Source of the DNA: an uncultured bacterium
GTDB taxonomy: Bacteria > Bacteroidota > Bacteroidia > CAILMK01
Direction: 5' to 3'
Length of the DNA stretch: 36,845 nucleotides
Assembly (NCBI GenBank): GCA_903829945.1
Contig: CAIKRV010000025.1
Location: 1 to 36,845 of the forward strand
Shown here: piece after piece, positions 1 to 8,795 of the stretch
Layout: every line of letters begins with the position of its first letter
Position numbering within the stretch: the first letter of the stretch is position 1
Notes under the pieces: generated by a model
Told to the model about the DNA's origin: nothing
What the model saw: the letters and a program-made list of their open reading frames with translations, nothing else
Databases searched by the model: none
Translations under genes and position numbers: made by a program

Positions 1-245
1 ATGGACCGGGGATTGAAGAGCAGTACAGAACCAAAGTATTTGACATTTTCCAAACCTTACATTCCAAAGATAAAATGGAAAGTACCGGGGTAGGATTGGC
101 CTTTGTTAAAAAAATAATTGAAGAATGTGAAGGCGAAATTTATATCACCTCCAGTGAATATGGTGGTGCTTCATTTGTATTTAGTATTCCAAAGGAACCG
201 GTTAATTTAACCGGAGCAAGCACTTTTAATTTGAAAACTGCTTAG
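1..245 (+). CDS. Sensor histidine kinase, C-terminal end (partial)
   Basis: Only the last 81 codons are present, read in frame from base 3 to the TAG at 243-245; the gene starts outside the window. The piece holds the end of a GHKL-type ATPase domain: GPGI (N-terminal part of the G1 box, its Asp codon cut by the window edge), a phenylalanine-rich F box (VFDIFQTLHSKD) and the G2 box STGVGLAFVKKIIEE, followed by the usual last strands and a 16-residue tail. This spacing is typical of HATPase_c domains of two-component sensor kinases, which bind ATP and phosphorylate a histidine in a preceding domain. Sensor domain, partner regulator and operon cannot be seen. The LHSKD pattern after the F box resembles PAS/phytochrome-type kinases. 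Confidence 0.85.
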   Translation, partial: GPGIEEQYRTKVFDIFQTLHSKDKMESTGVGLAFVKKIIEECEGEIYITSSEYGGASFVFSIPKEPVNLTGASTFNLKTA

Positions 246-400
246 TTACAACCAATTAGGCAGGCAAAACCACATAGCACCTCCTGAAAATTAAAAATGT
301 CGATTCCTGATAATATTACTTGAATCATATTCAAATAATTAATTTTCAGACTATTACAAATTATATACCCAAGCTTTTGCTTCAAATAATCAAAAAAATC

Positions 401-433
401 TTTGGGATGATTTAAAAATTATTCGTACATTTG
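401..433 (+). promoter_or_regulatory. Bacteroidota-type promoter of the L31 gene
   Basis: TTTG at 401-404 and TACATTTG at 426-433 match the Bacteroidota primary sigma-factor consensus TTTG / TAnnTTTG with a 21-base gap. They lie 22 bases before the L31 start codon. The rest of the 210-base gap behind the kinase is AT-rich and shows nothing else recognisable. Confidence 0.75.
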
Positions 434-455
434 CACCCTAAATTGAAAAAATAAA

Positions 456-704
456 ATGAGAAAAGATATTCATCCTGGCAGTTACAGATTGGTTGTTTTC
501 AGGGATATGACTAATGGAGACGAGTTTTTAACCCGTTCCTGCGTAGATAGCAAAGAAACAACTCAATTTAAGGATGGCAATGAATATCCACTATATAAGT
601 TGGATATCAGTAGTTCTTCACATCCTTTCTTTACCGGTAAAAAAGTATTCGTGGATACTGCAGGCCGTGTGGAGAAATTTATGAAGAAATACCAAAAGAA
701 ATAA
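456..704 (+). CDS. rpmE2: 50S ribosomal protein L31 type B
   Basis: An 82-residue protein starting [11 protein letters not shown], the hallmark N-terminus of L31. It lacks the zinc-binding cysteine set of type A L31 (its only Cys is in RSCVDSKE) and carries the longer C-terminal part [20 protein letters not shown], so it is the zinc-independent type B paralogue. It binds the large ribosomal subunit near the inter-subunit bridge. It has its own promoter and its own strong terminator, so it is probably a single-gene unit. Length and motifs are standard. Confidence 0.95.
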   Translation: MRKDIHPGSYRLVVFRDMTNGDEFLTRSCVDSKETTQFKDGNEYPLYKLDISSSSHPFFTGKKVFVDTAGRVEKFMKKYQKK

Positions 705-721
705 TTCATTTAACTTCTATT

Positions 722-751
722 ACAAAGCCCCGAAATCGGGGCTTTGTTTTT
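722..751 (+). terminator. Rho-independent terminator after L31
   Basis: Perfect 11-bp stem ACAAAGCCCCG (722-732) and CGGGGCTTTGT (737-747) with an AAAT loop, followed by a T run. It ends only a few bases before the start codon at 759, so the next gene needs a start signal inside or after the hairpin, or some read-through. Confidence 0.9.
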
Positions 752-758
752 ATAACCT

Positions 759-1934
759 ATGGCAGTAAGTAATATTATTCTTTGGGATGGCCCAAGCAGG
801 GAAAATCTTCTTCCCTTTACCTACACCAGGCCTGTAGCTGATATTCGTGTAGGAATACTCACGATCCGCGAAAAGTATGAGTATTATTTTAAAACCAAAA
901 CATCCTTTTTAACTCAAGATTATTTAGCTCAAAAATTCCCGACGAATATAGAGGCTGATAATTTATTGTTCAATGCGGCCGTTATTCCTAATGCTGAACT
1001 TTTGCAAGCCCTATTATCCTTGCAAAATGCCCAAACTTTATGGCAAGGTGATGATTTCATAGCAGGAAGATTTGATGAAATTCAAATAGCTAATTATTCT
1101 GAATACCTCAATATTAATAAAATATCTTATTCCGGGACACTAAGTAAACTGGATGCCATTTGGAAAATATTTTTATTAAATGACCAAGAAATTAAATCCG
1201 ATTTTAAATTAATTACCCAAGGCAGAACCTCACAAAAAATTCATGAAAGCAATTTTGTACTTGGGTCGGAATTGATTTTTATTGAGGAGGGTGCCCATGT
1301 ATATCATGCCAGTTTAAATGCAAGTACGGGCCCTATTTATATCGGGAAAGATGCAGAAGTAATGGAAGGTGCATTAATCCGTGGTCCATTTGCACTCGGA
1401 GAACACAGCACCTTAAAATTAGGCGCAAAAATATATGGTGCCACAACCATTGGCCCGCATTGTAAAGTAGGTGGTGAAGTTAGCAATTCCGTGTTTTTCG
1501 GTTTGAGCAATAAAGCCCATGATGGATTTATCGGAAATGCAGTTATCGGTGAGTGGTGTAATATAGGTGCCGACTCCAATAATTCAAACTTAAAAAACAA
1601 TTACGAAGAGGTTAAAGTTTGGAGCTTTGCTGAAAAAACTTTTGTAAAAACCGGTTTACAATTCTGCGGATTATTCCTCGGAGATCATTCTAAATGCGGT
1701 ATTAATACTATGTTTAATACCGGTACGGTAGTGGGCGTAAGTTCCAATATATTTGGTGGAGGTTTCCCTCGTACCTTTATTCCATCTTTCAGTTGGGGCG
1801 GTGCCTCCGGCTTAACTGATTACAAAATCGACAAGGCATTTGAAACTGCTGCCAAAGTAATGGAGCGAAGAGGATTAGTTTTGGATGCACAAGAAAAATC
1901 AATATTAACGCATATTTATACCCATTACAAATAA
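759..1934 (+). CDS. GlmU-like sugar nucleotidyltransferase / acetyltransferase (Bacteroidota type)
   Basis: A 391-residue protein. The N-terminus NIILWDGPSRENLLPFTYTR followed by RPVADIRVGI is characteristic of the Bacteroidota 'alternative GlmU' family, thought to make UDP-N-acetylglucosamine for cell-wall and surface-polymer synthesis. From about residue 180 to 290 there is a left-handed beta-helix with hexapeptide-like repeats (IYIGKDAEVMEGALIRGPF, CKVGGEVSNSVFFG, VIGEWCNIGADSNNSN), the fold of the acetyltransferase half. The classic GlmU nucleotide-binding loop is not visible, as usual for this variant family, so the exact reaction is inferred. It begins 8 bases after a terminator and is followed 60 bases later by tpiA, which suggests a housekeeping unit. 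No clear promoter was found. Confidence 0.85.
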   Translation: MAVSNIILWDGPSRENLLPFTYTRPVADIRVGILTIREKYEYYFKTKTSFLTQDYLAQKFPTNIEADNLLFNAAVIPNAELLQALLSLQNAQTLWQGDDFIAGRFDEIQIANYSEYLNINKISYSGTLSKLDAIWKIFLLNDQEIKSDFKLITQGRTSQKIHESNFVLGSELIFIEEGAHVYHASLNASTGPIYIGKDAEVMEGALIRGPFALGEHSTLKLGAKIYGATTIGPHCKVGGEVSNSVFFGLSNKAHDGFIGNAVIGEWCNIGADSNNSNLKNNYEEVKVWSFAEKTFVKTGLQFCGLFLGDHSKCGINTMFNTGTVVGVSSNIFGGGFPRTFIPSFSWGGASGLTDYKIDKAFETAAKVMERRGLVLDAQEKSILTHIYTHYK

Positions 1935-1994
1935 AAAAATGGGGATGTAACCCTGCCCCTATCAGTTTTCAAAAAATATATTAAATTTTATAAA

Positions 1995-2756
1995 ATGAGA
2001 AAGAAAATTGTTGCAGGTAACTGGAAAATGTACACTACCGTAGAGGAAGGAATTTCACTTGTTAATAACCTTATTGCCGGATTAAGTAAAGAAGAAAATT
2101 TAAACAAAACTGTCATTGTTATTCCGCCGGCTTTGCATCTCACTTCAATTATTCAAACAGCTAAAAATAGTGCCGGCAAAATTCATGTTGGTGCACAAAA
2201 TTGCTATTTTGAAAAAGAAGGTGCATATACCGGTGAAATATCTCCGCGTATGCTTAGCCATGCCGGAGTAGAATATGTAATTTTAGGACACTCCGAAAGA
2301 AGACAATATTTCAATGAAAGCAATCAATTACTTGCCAAGAAAACAATAGCTGTATTAGAAGAAAAGATGACCCCAATATATTGTTGCGGAGAAACTTTAG
2401 AACAGCGTGAAAGCGGCAAATATAAAGACGTTATTAAGGCTCAAATTGAAGAAGGTTTATTTGATTTATCGGCAGCCCAAATTTCAAATATTATAGTGGC
2501 CTACGAACCGGTATGGGCCATCGGCACCGGTAAAACAGCCTCTCCGGAACAGGCGCAAGAAATTCATGCGTTTATACGATCACTATTTGCTTTAAAATAT
2601 GGTGCTGCCATTGCAGAACAATTGCCTATTCTTTATGGCGGAAGCGTAAAACCTGGTAATGCTGCCGAATTATTTTCCCAAGCGGATATTGACGGTGGAT
2701 TAGTAGGTGGTGCCGCCCTTAAAGCAGATGATTTCCTCGGCATTATTAATGCTTAA
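1995..2756 (+). CDS. tpiA: Triosephosphate isomerase
   Basis: A 253-residue cytoplasmic glycolytic enzyme interconverting dihydroxyacetone phosphate and glyceraldehyde 3-phosphate. All catalytic landmarks are present: N9 and K11 in AGNWKM, the electrophile H99 in LGHSERR, the base E171 in AYEPVWAIGTGKTA (which also contains the flexible loop 6), and the phosphate-gripping LYGGSVKP and GGLVGGAAL near the end. The length is normal for the family. It lies downstream of the GlmU-like gene on the same strand and is closed by a strong terminator. Confidence 0.98.
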   Translation: MRKKIVAGNWKMYTTVEEGISLVNNLIAGLSKEENLNKTVIVIPPALHLTSIIQTAKNSAGKIHVGAQNCYFEKEGAYTGEISPRMLSHAGVEYVILGHSERRQYFNESNQLLAKKTIAVLEEKMTPIYCCGETLEQRESGKYKDVIKAQIEEGLFDLSAAQISNIIVAYEPVWAIGTGKTASPEQAQEIHAFIRSLFALKYGAAIAEQLPILYGGSVKPGNAAELFSQADIDGGLVGGAALKADDFLGIINA

Positions 2757-2771
2757 AATTTTATAATTTGT

Positions 2772-2812
2772 AAAAAGAGTTGTTAGTATTACTATTAACA
2801 ACTCTTTTTTTT
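2772..2812 (+). terminator. Rho-independent terminator after tpiA
   Basis: A 14-bp perfect stem, AAAAAGAGTTGTTA (2772-2785) pairing with TAACAACTCTTTTT (2796-2809), loop of 10, followed by more T. It separates tpiA from the prmA unit that begins 15 bases later. Confidence 0.88.
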
Positions 2813-2826
2813 ATACCTATCAAAAT

Positions 2827-3654
2827 ATGCATATTCAATTAAGTATCCAATCCGGTTTTCCTGAAGCTTTTGAAATTCTAATTGCAGAATTATCAGAACT
2901 TAATTTTGAAGGATTTGTAGAGGAAGAGGAGCAATTACAGGCTTTTATTCCCCAAAACATTTTCGATAAAGATGAGGTTGAAACAATTTTATCTGCCTAT
3001 AAGGAAGCATATGCTTTGCAATGGCATTTTCATGAAGTGGCCAATGAAAATTGGAACCAGATTTGGGAATCTAATTTTGAACCGGTTCAGATTTCAAACC
3101 AACTATTAATACGGGCCCTATTTCACCCCAAGCAAGCAGATATTGAACGAGAAATTGTTATACAGCCAAAAATGTCCTTTGGCACCGGGCACCATGCCAC
3201 CACTTATTTAGTTTGTGAATTTCTTTTAGACATGGATTTACAAAATAAAAAAGTATTTGATTTTGGAACCGGTACCGGTATTCTTGCCATTTTAGCCCGA
3301 ATGCAGGGTGCCGATAAAATATGGGCCGTAGATAATGACCCGATGTGTATTGAAAACGCCCAAGAGAATTTTGTCTTAAATAATTGTCCTTCAATATTAT
3401 TAGCGTTAGGAGATCTCTCCGCCTTTGCTGAAGAAAATTATGATTTGATTATCGGGAATATTACCAGAAACGTAATTCTGCATTATTTTGAAGATATTTC
3501 AAAAAAATTGAAGAAAAACGCTCAATTTCTGGCCAGTGGATTTTATGAAAGCGATCTGGAATTGCTGAAATCTGCGTCTGATTCCTTAGGTTTGCAATTA
3601 GAATCATTCAAACTGAAGGATGCTTGGTGTGCAGCTTCCTTCCGCAAATTATAG
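2827..3654 (+). CDS. prmA: Ribosomal protein L11 methyltransferase
   Basis: A 275-residue S-adenosylmethionine-dependent methyltransferase that trimethylates ribosomal protein L11. After a shorter N-terminal substrate-binding part it shows the family signature PKMSFGTGHHATT, the SAM-binding motif VFDFGTGTGILAI, the acidic motif WAVDNDP that holds the ribose, and the catalytic-region NITRNVI (equivalent of the NIL motif). It is the first gene of a tight + strand run: the next start codon lies 2 bases after its stop, and that gene in turn overlaps plsY. Confidence 0.95.
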   Translation: MHIQLSIQSGFPEAFEILIAELSELNFEGFVEEEEQLQAFIPQNIFDKDEVETILSAYKEAYALQWHFHEVANENWNQIWESNFEPVQISNQLLIRALFHPKQADIEREIVIQPKMSFGTGHHATTYLVCEFLLDMDLQNKKVFDFGTGTGILAILARMQGADKIWAVDNDPMCIENAQENFVLNNCPSILLALGDLSAFAEENYDLIIGNITRNVILHYFEDISKKLKKNAQFLASGFYESDLELLKSASDSLGLQLESFKLKDAWCAASFRKL

Positions 3655-3656
3655 CT

Positions 3657-6600
3657 ATGTTCAAAAAGATATTTTTTATTTTGGCGCTAATGAGTACAAT
3701 GGCTCCCACTATTGCACTTAAAGCTCAATCTCAAACAGTAAAGGAATTTCCTACCGAATCCAAGGCATTTATTGCAGAACTGACAAAATTCTTTAGTGAT
3801 GCACAACAGGAGAGTTCTCAACAAAGCCTGAAAGCATTTACGGATTTATTTAATCAAGGACAATTTACAGCCGATGAACAAAATCGCATTATTGCAACGG
3901 CCAATATCATGCTCAAGCAAAAAATGCGTGCCTTGGGCGATTTTGATGCCTACCTCAATATGCTCAGTGCCTATAAAAATGCAAAATTGCCTGATGAAAA
4001 ATTAAACAGTGTTTGCCAAACCATCGAAGACCTTTTGGTTAAAAACAAAAAAGACTATCGTGATTTTGCAGCCACTATGATCTTATTGTTTTCAAAAAAT
4101 GAATTGTTTGATAATACAGTGAAAAGATGGACCGTAAGCGGTACAGATTATTTTGTAAAATTTGCCAAAGAACCTATCATTACATTTGCCAGAACAGATT
4201 TACAATTATTCACCCCGGGAGATACCTCCTCCATTTTTAATACTTCAGGAGATTTTTATGTAACCTCCAATAAATGGAAAGGACGTAGCGGGGAAGTGTA
4301 TTGGACCCGTGTCGGGTTTACCAAAGATGCTGTAAGTGCCAAACTAAAAAAATATCAAATTGATATTCGTAACTCCGATTATACTGCGGATTCTGTTAGT
4401 TTTTCTTATCCAAAAGTTTTTACGAAGCCTATATTAGGGCGTTTTGCAGAAAAAGCAACCTCCAGTCACCAAGGAGAACGCGCTTCCTACCCTCGATTTA
4501 CTTCTTATCAGAATGTATTCCGTCTTAAAAATGTATTTAATAATATTGATTACAAAGGCGGTTTCACTTTGGAAGGCGACCAAATAAAAGGCACAGGTAC
4601 CGATACCAATAGAGCTGAAATTACAATTACCTACAATAATAAAATTACCGTTCGCGCTCTTTCAAGATCATTTTTAATTACTCCTGATAAAATTTCCGCT
4701 GCTAAAGCATCAGTATCTATTTACTTAGATAAAGACTCTATTTATCATGCGCAATGTGTATTTAATTTTCAAAACAAATTACGCAAACTTACGGTCAGCA
4801 GAAAAGAAGAAGGTCTATATGCTGCACCATTTTCCAATAGCTACCACCAGGTAGAATTTACGGCGGATAATATTTTTTGGAATATTGATGACCCGATAAT
4901 GGATGTAAAATCAATTAGTGCCAGCGCAAAAGAAGCCATTTTCGAATCGTCTTACTTTTTTAATCCTGATAAAATGCTCCAAATGCAAGGCATTCTCGAT
5001 TATCAGCCTGTTACTAAATTGCGGAATTTTTACGACAAACACCAAGCCCGAACGGCCTTCCTGGACGAGGTGGCCAGCAGCTTTGGGAATGATCCTAAAT
5101 ACATTGAAAATTTATTATTTCTATTGGGTCGCGAAGGCTTTATATTTTATGATGCTGAAGGTTCTCAAGTTATTGAAAAAGATAAATTGATCCATTATGA
5201 CAATGCGTATAACAAAAATGAAGATTACGATGCCATTAAGTTTAAATCATTATTAATCGGAAAACCAAATGCAAAATTGGATTTAAAAACCTTAGATTTT
5301 AATGTGGACGGCGTCGATATTGTAAACATCAGTGATTCTCAACAAACCTATTTTATTCCTGCAGGAAAATCATTAGTCCTCAAAAAGAATCGAGATATGG
5401 TCTTTAACGGCCAGGTGCACTCCGGACGTTTTGATTTTTATGGTAAAAATTTTTATTTTAATTATGATTCTTTCAAGGTAACATTAACCAATGTGGACTC
5501 CGTAAAATTTAAATTTCCGCAATATGATAGCAATGGAAAATTTATAAAGCTTAGAGAGATTGAAAACTCCATTCAAAATGTAAGCGGATATATTTATATC
5601 GATAGTCCTATGAATAAATCGGGGCGGACAAATTTTCCACAGTTTCCTCGATTTGTATGTACTAAAGTTTCTTACGTTTATTATAATAGGCCATCCATTT
5701 TTAGAGGCATTTATAAAAAGGATAAGTTTTACTTCAAAGTAGATCCGTTCACTGTAGAAAACTTAGATAAATTTACGGCCAAAGGATTAAAATTCCCGGG
5801 TACTTTAATATCGGCAGATATTATTCCCGACTGGAAAAACAACCTCTATATTCAACCGGATTTTTCGCTGGGATTTGTAGACAATACCCCCGAAAAAGGT
5901 TTCCCTTTATATAAGAAAAAAGGAACGGTGACGGGAACTTTTGACTTAAGCAATAAAGGATTTAAAGGAAATGCAGTAATTGATTATTTGGTATCCCATA
6001 CCACGTCTAAAGACATTATGTATTTCCCGGATTCCATGAATAGTAAATCTGATAAATTCGAAATGCCTGAAGGAGCCGACCCTAAATTCCCACCGGTATT
6101 TGGAACCAATGTATATAATCACTTCAGGCCTTATCAGGATAGTATGTATATTTATAAAAGAACTGATCCAATTCAAGTTTATAAAGGCAAAATTAATTTT
6201 GAAGGATTCTTCATCCTTACCCCTACTGAGTTAATTGGTAATGGTATAATGAAATATCAAAACATTACCCTTAAATCTCAAAAATTCTCCTTCTTCTCAG
6301 ATAAGGTAAAAACTCTTAGTGCCAATCTTGAGCTATCTACTGATGCCTCGGAAGTATCGGCCTTATCGGCCAAAGACGTCACCGCAAACCTCGACTTGAC
6401 TAAGGATTTTGCAGATTTTAAAACCAATAATGATACGGATAAAGTACAATTACCTTCCAACGTATTTGCTACTACTTTAAATAATTTTACCTATGATATT
6501 AAATCAAAAGAGGTAGTATTTACTCGAACGGCGCAACAAACGGTAGAAGATGCATTCTTTATCTCAAATAATAAAGATCAAGAGCAATTATCTTTTACCT

Positions 6601-8084
6601 CCTCCAAGGCTAATTACAACTTAAATGATTTAAATTTAAAGGCACATGATATACCATTCCTTTTAATTGCCGACTCAAAAATCACGACCCCGAATAATGA
6701 ATTAACGGTTGAAAAAAATGGAGTCATCGGAAGTATAAAAGGCGCGATCATTATTACCAGTGATAAAAACCAATATCACAAAATTTATGATGCCACCGTT
6801 AATATTTTTAGTAAAAGTAAATTTACCGGTTTAGGCTATGCAGATTTTACGGATATTAATAAAAAAGTGACCAAATTTTATTATAATGATATCCACACTA
6901 CCCCGCAAAAAACCACAGTTGCTAAAGGAAAGATTGCCGATACTTCTAATTTCAGCATCTTCCCTAAAATCCTCTATCAGGGGGATGTGACTTTATACAG
7001 TACCGAATTGAATTTATGGTTTAGCGGTTACGTTAAACCGGATCATAAATTCCCGGGTTTACGTACGGAATGGATTGCTATTTCTGATACCCTTGATCCT
7101 GCAGATGTAGTTTTTGATTTAAAAAATCCTAAAGGCATTGACGGAAGCAATTTGTATTGCGGAACCTTTATTAACGGAGATTCCACAGGGAAAATGTACA
7201 CCGTATTTTATGGAAAGAAACAAAGTCCGGAAGATGTGCAGGTATTCGCTACCTCAGGTTTATTTTTCTATGAACCTAAGAAAAATATATTTGTAGTTGG
7301 AGAAAAATACAAACTCAATCCTCCGGCTAATGAAGATCCACTATTTGTTGGCGGGAATACCATGAAAATGGATTGCGATAAGGAAACATTATACACCGAA
7401 GGTATTTATAACTTCAATGCAAAATTTGGTGTGTTGGATTATTCTGTGGCCGGAAGTTATACTCTTGATTTACCTACTTGGAAACATTACTTTGATGTAT
7501 CCATGATTGTAAATTTCCCATTCAATGACGATGCAATGAAATTTGTAACTAATTTACTGTTACAAAATAGCTATGCTTTACCACCGATTAAAATTGCCGG
7601 CAAACCGACTTATAATGCCTACGCATTAATGATGAAAGATAAAAAAGACAGGAACAAAGTAATTAATGAATTGACAGGATTTGGATACATTGCTTCTGCG
7701 GATGCCATCAATAAAACATTCTCATTTTCTAAGGTAAAAATGGTTTATCATGATTCATCCAGAGCCTTTATTTCAGAGGGGGAATTAGGCTTGGCAACCT
7801 TAACCAAAACAGGTATTAATAAATCTTCTCCGGGGACAATTATGATTGCGGGATATGGTGGAAAATTTGATGATGTATTCGGTATATTTATTGAACCTAA
7901 TGCCAATGATTATATTTACTTCAAATTTTTAGGAAACACTTTAAATTATTTGGCCTCTGATTTGTACTGTGTAGATAAAATAAAAGAAACTGCGCCTAAA
8001 ACCGAGAAAATGAAAAAGGACTATAAACTCAAACAAGCCATGGTAGAGGATGTAGCAAAAATGAAATTGAAAAAATTGGAATAA
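3657..8084 (+). CDS. Very large exported protein of unknown function
   Basis: A 1475-residue protein not assignable to a family by eye. The start chosen is ATG 3657, two bases after the prmA stop, because it opens a textbook signal peptide (MFKKIFFILALMSTMAPTIA, then LKAQ); the longer ORF from 3624 would overlap prmA and put 11 residues in front of it. After an alpha-helical stretch of about 120 residues the protein is rich in beta-strand-like alternation, with many FxFxG and YxGxF patterns, no transmembrane segments after the signal and no visible catalytic motif. It ends in a lysine-rich helical tail. It is probably periplasmic or outer-membrane associated. Its stop overlaps the plsY start, so expression is likely coupled to phospholipid synthesis genes. 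Confidence 0.8.
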   Translation: MFKKIFFILALMSTMAPTIALKAQSQTVKEFPTESKAFIAELTKFFSDAQQESSQQSLKAFTDLFNQGQFTADEQNRIIATANIMLKQKMRALGDFDAYLNMLSAYKNAKLPDEKLNSVCQTIEDLLVKNKKDYRDFAATMILLFSKNELFDNTVKRWTVSGTDYFVKFAKEPIITFARTDLQLFTPGDTSSIFNTSGDFYVTSNKWKGRSGEVYWTRVGFTKDAVSAKLKKYQIDIRNSDYTADSVSFSYPKVFTKPILGRFAEKATSSHQGERASYPRFTSYQNVFRLKNVFNNIDYKGGFTLEGDQIKGTGTDTNRAEITITYNNKITVRALSRSFLITPDKISAAKASVSIYLDKDSIYHAQCVFNFQNKLRKLTVSRKEEGLYAAPFSNSYHQVEFTADNIFWNIDDPIMDVKSISASAKEAIFESSYFFNPDKMLQMQGILDYQPVTKLRNFYDKHQARTAFLDEVASSFGNDPKYIENLLFLLGREGFIFYDAEGSQVIEKDKLIHYDNAYNKNEDYDAIKFKSLLIGKPNAKLDLKTLDFNVDGVDIVNISDSQQTYFIPAGKSLVLKKNRDMVFNGQVHSGRFDFYGKNFYFNYDSFKVTLTNVDSVKFKFPQYDSNGKFIKLREIENSIQNVSGYIYIDSPMNKSGRTNFPQFPRFVCTKVSYVYYNRPSIFRGIYKKDKFYFKVDPFTVENLDKFTAKGLKFPGTLISADIIPDWKNNLYIQPDFSLGFVDNTPEKGFPLYKKKGTVTGTFDLSNKGFKGNAVIDYLVSHTTSKDIMYFPDSMNSKSDKFEMPEGADPKFPPVFGTNVYNHFRPYQDSMYIYKRTDPIQVYKGKINFEGFFILTPTELIGNGIMKYQNITLKSQKFSFFSDKVKTLSANLELSTDASEVSALSAKDVTANLDLTKDFADFKTNNDTDKVQLPSNVFATTLNNFTYDIKSKEVVFTRTAQQTVEDAFFISNNKDQEQLSFTSSKANYNLNDLNLKAHDIPFLLIADSKITTPNNELTVEKNGVIGSIKGAIIITSDKNQYHKIYDATVNIFSKSKFTGLGYADFTDINKKVTKFYYNDIHTTPQKTTVAKGKIADTSNFSIFPKILYQGDVTLYSTELNLWFSGYVKPDHKFPGLRTEWIAISDTLDPADVVFDLKNPKGIDGSNLYCGTFINGDSTGKMYTVFYGKKQSPEDVQVFATSGLFFYEPKKNIFVVGEKYKLNPPANEDPLFVGGNTMKMDCDKETLYTEGIYNFNAKFGVLDYSVAGSYTLDLPTWKHYFDVSMIVNFPFNDDAMKFVTNLLLQNSYALPPIKIAGKPTYNAYALMMKDKKDRNKVINELTGFGYIASADAINKTFSFSKVKMVYHDSSRAFISEGELGLATLTKTGINKSSPGTIMIAGYGGKFDDVFGIFIEPNANDYIYFKFLGNTLNYLASDLYCVDKIKETAPKTEKMKKDYKLKQAMVEDVAKMKLKKLE

Positions 8085-8716
8085 TGGTTTTGACCTTACT
8101 ATTTTTGGCAAGTTATCTGCTGGGCAGTATTCCTTTTTCAGTAGTGATCGGAAAATTGTTTTTTGGGGTGGATGTTCGTCAACAAGGCAGCGGGAATCCA
8201 GGAGCTACCAATACCATGCGTGTACTTGGAAAAAAAGCCGGTTTCGCGGTATTGTTGTTAGATATGGGCAAAGGTGCCTTGGCGGTATTATTGGCTTATT
8301 TAATCTCAATGAAATTTGATATAACTACGAATAGTCTTTCATTGAGCGATTGTAAAACTATTTGCGGTGGCTTGGCTATTCTTGGTCATGTTTATTCACC
8401 ATTTTTAAAATTTAAAGGTGGTAAAGGCGTAGCCACTGCTATGGGTACGGTATTGGCCTTGCAGCCTTTGATCGGATTAATAATGATTCTTACATTTACT
8501 TTGATTTTAATTTTATTTAAATACGTTTCCCTAGGTTCAATTATTGCCGCCGGATTATACCCGCTCCTATGTTATTTATTATTACCTGCTCCCGGCCTTA
8601 TTTTATATCTGTTTTCAATATCACTTGCCCTGTTAATTATTATAAAGCATAGAGAAAATATAAAAAGATTATTAGCAGGAAACGAGAATAGATTTAGCCT
8701 TAAAAGCAAAAAATAG
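8084..8716 (+). CDS. plsY: Acyl-phosphate:glycerol-3-phosphate acyltransferase
   Basis: A 210-residue integral membrane enzyme that transfers the acyl group of acyl-phosphate to glycerol 3-phosphate, the first step of phospholipid synthesis. The three conserved loops are present: GSIPFSVVIGK...GSGNPGATNTMRVLGKKAG, GHVYSPFLKFKGGKGVATAMG and KHRENIKRLLAGNENRF, separated by hydrophobic membrane segments (about five to six). ATG 8084 overlaps the preceding TAA by one base (TAATG), a classic translational-coupling arrangement. The length matches the family. Confidence 0.96.
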   Translation: MVLTLLFLASYLLGSIPFSVVIGKLFFGVDVRQQGSGNPGATNTMRVLGKKAGFAVLLLDMGKGALAVLLAYLISMKFDITTNSLSLSDCKTICGGLAILGHVYSPFLKFKGGKGVATAMGTVLALQPLIGLIMILTFTLILILFKYVSLGSIIAAGLYPLLCYLLLPAPGLILYLFSISLALLIIIKHRENIKRLLAGNENRFSLKSKK

Positions 8717-8724
8717 TACCTTTG
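8717..8724 (+). promoter_or_regulatory. Probable -7 promoter element of the aminotransferase gene
   Basis: TACCTTTG matches TAnnTTTG exactly and is followed by CA, as at other promoters here. It lies immediately behind the plsY stop and 71 bases before the aminotransferase start. The -33 element is weak. Confidence 0.6.
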
Positions 8725-8795
8725 CAAAGCTCGGTGGGCGTTTGTATATTTTTTAAATTAAAAATCAACTACTTACACTGAGATAAATACAAATA

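Noticed and set aside
1938-1962. A terminator between the GlmU-like gene and tpiA (GGGG ... CCCC)
   Set aside because: The stem is only about four pairs with a large loop and the following T run is poor; read-through into tpiA is more likely.
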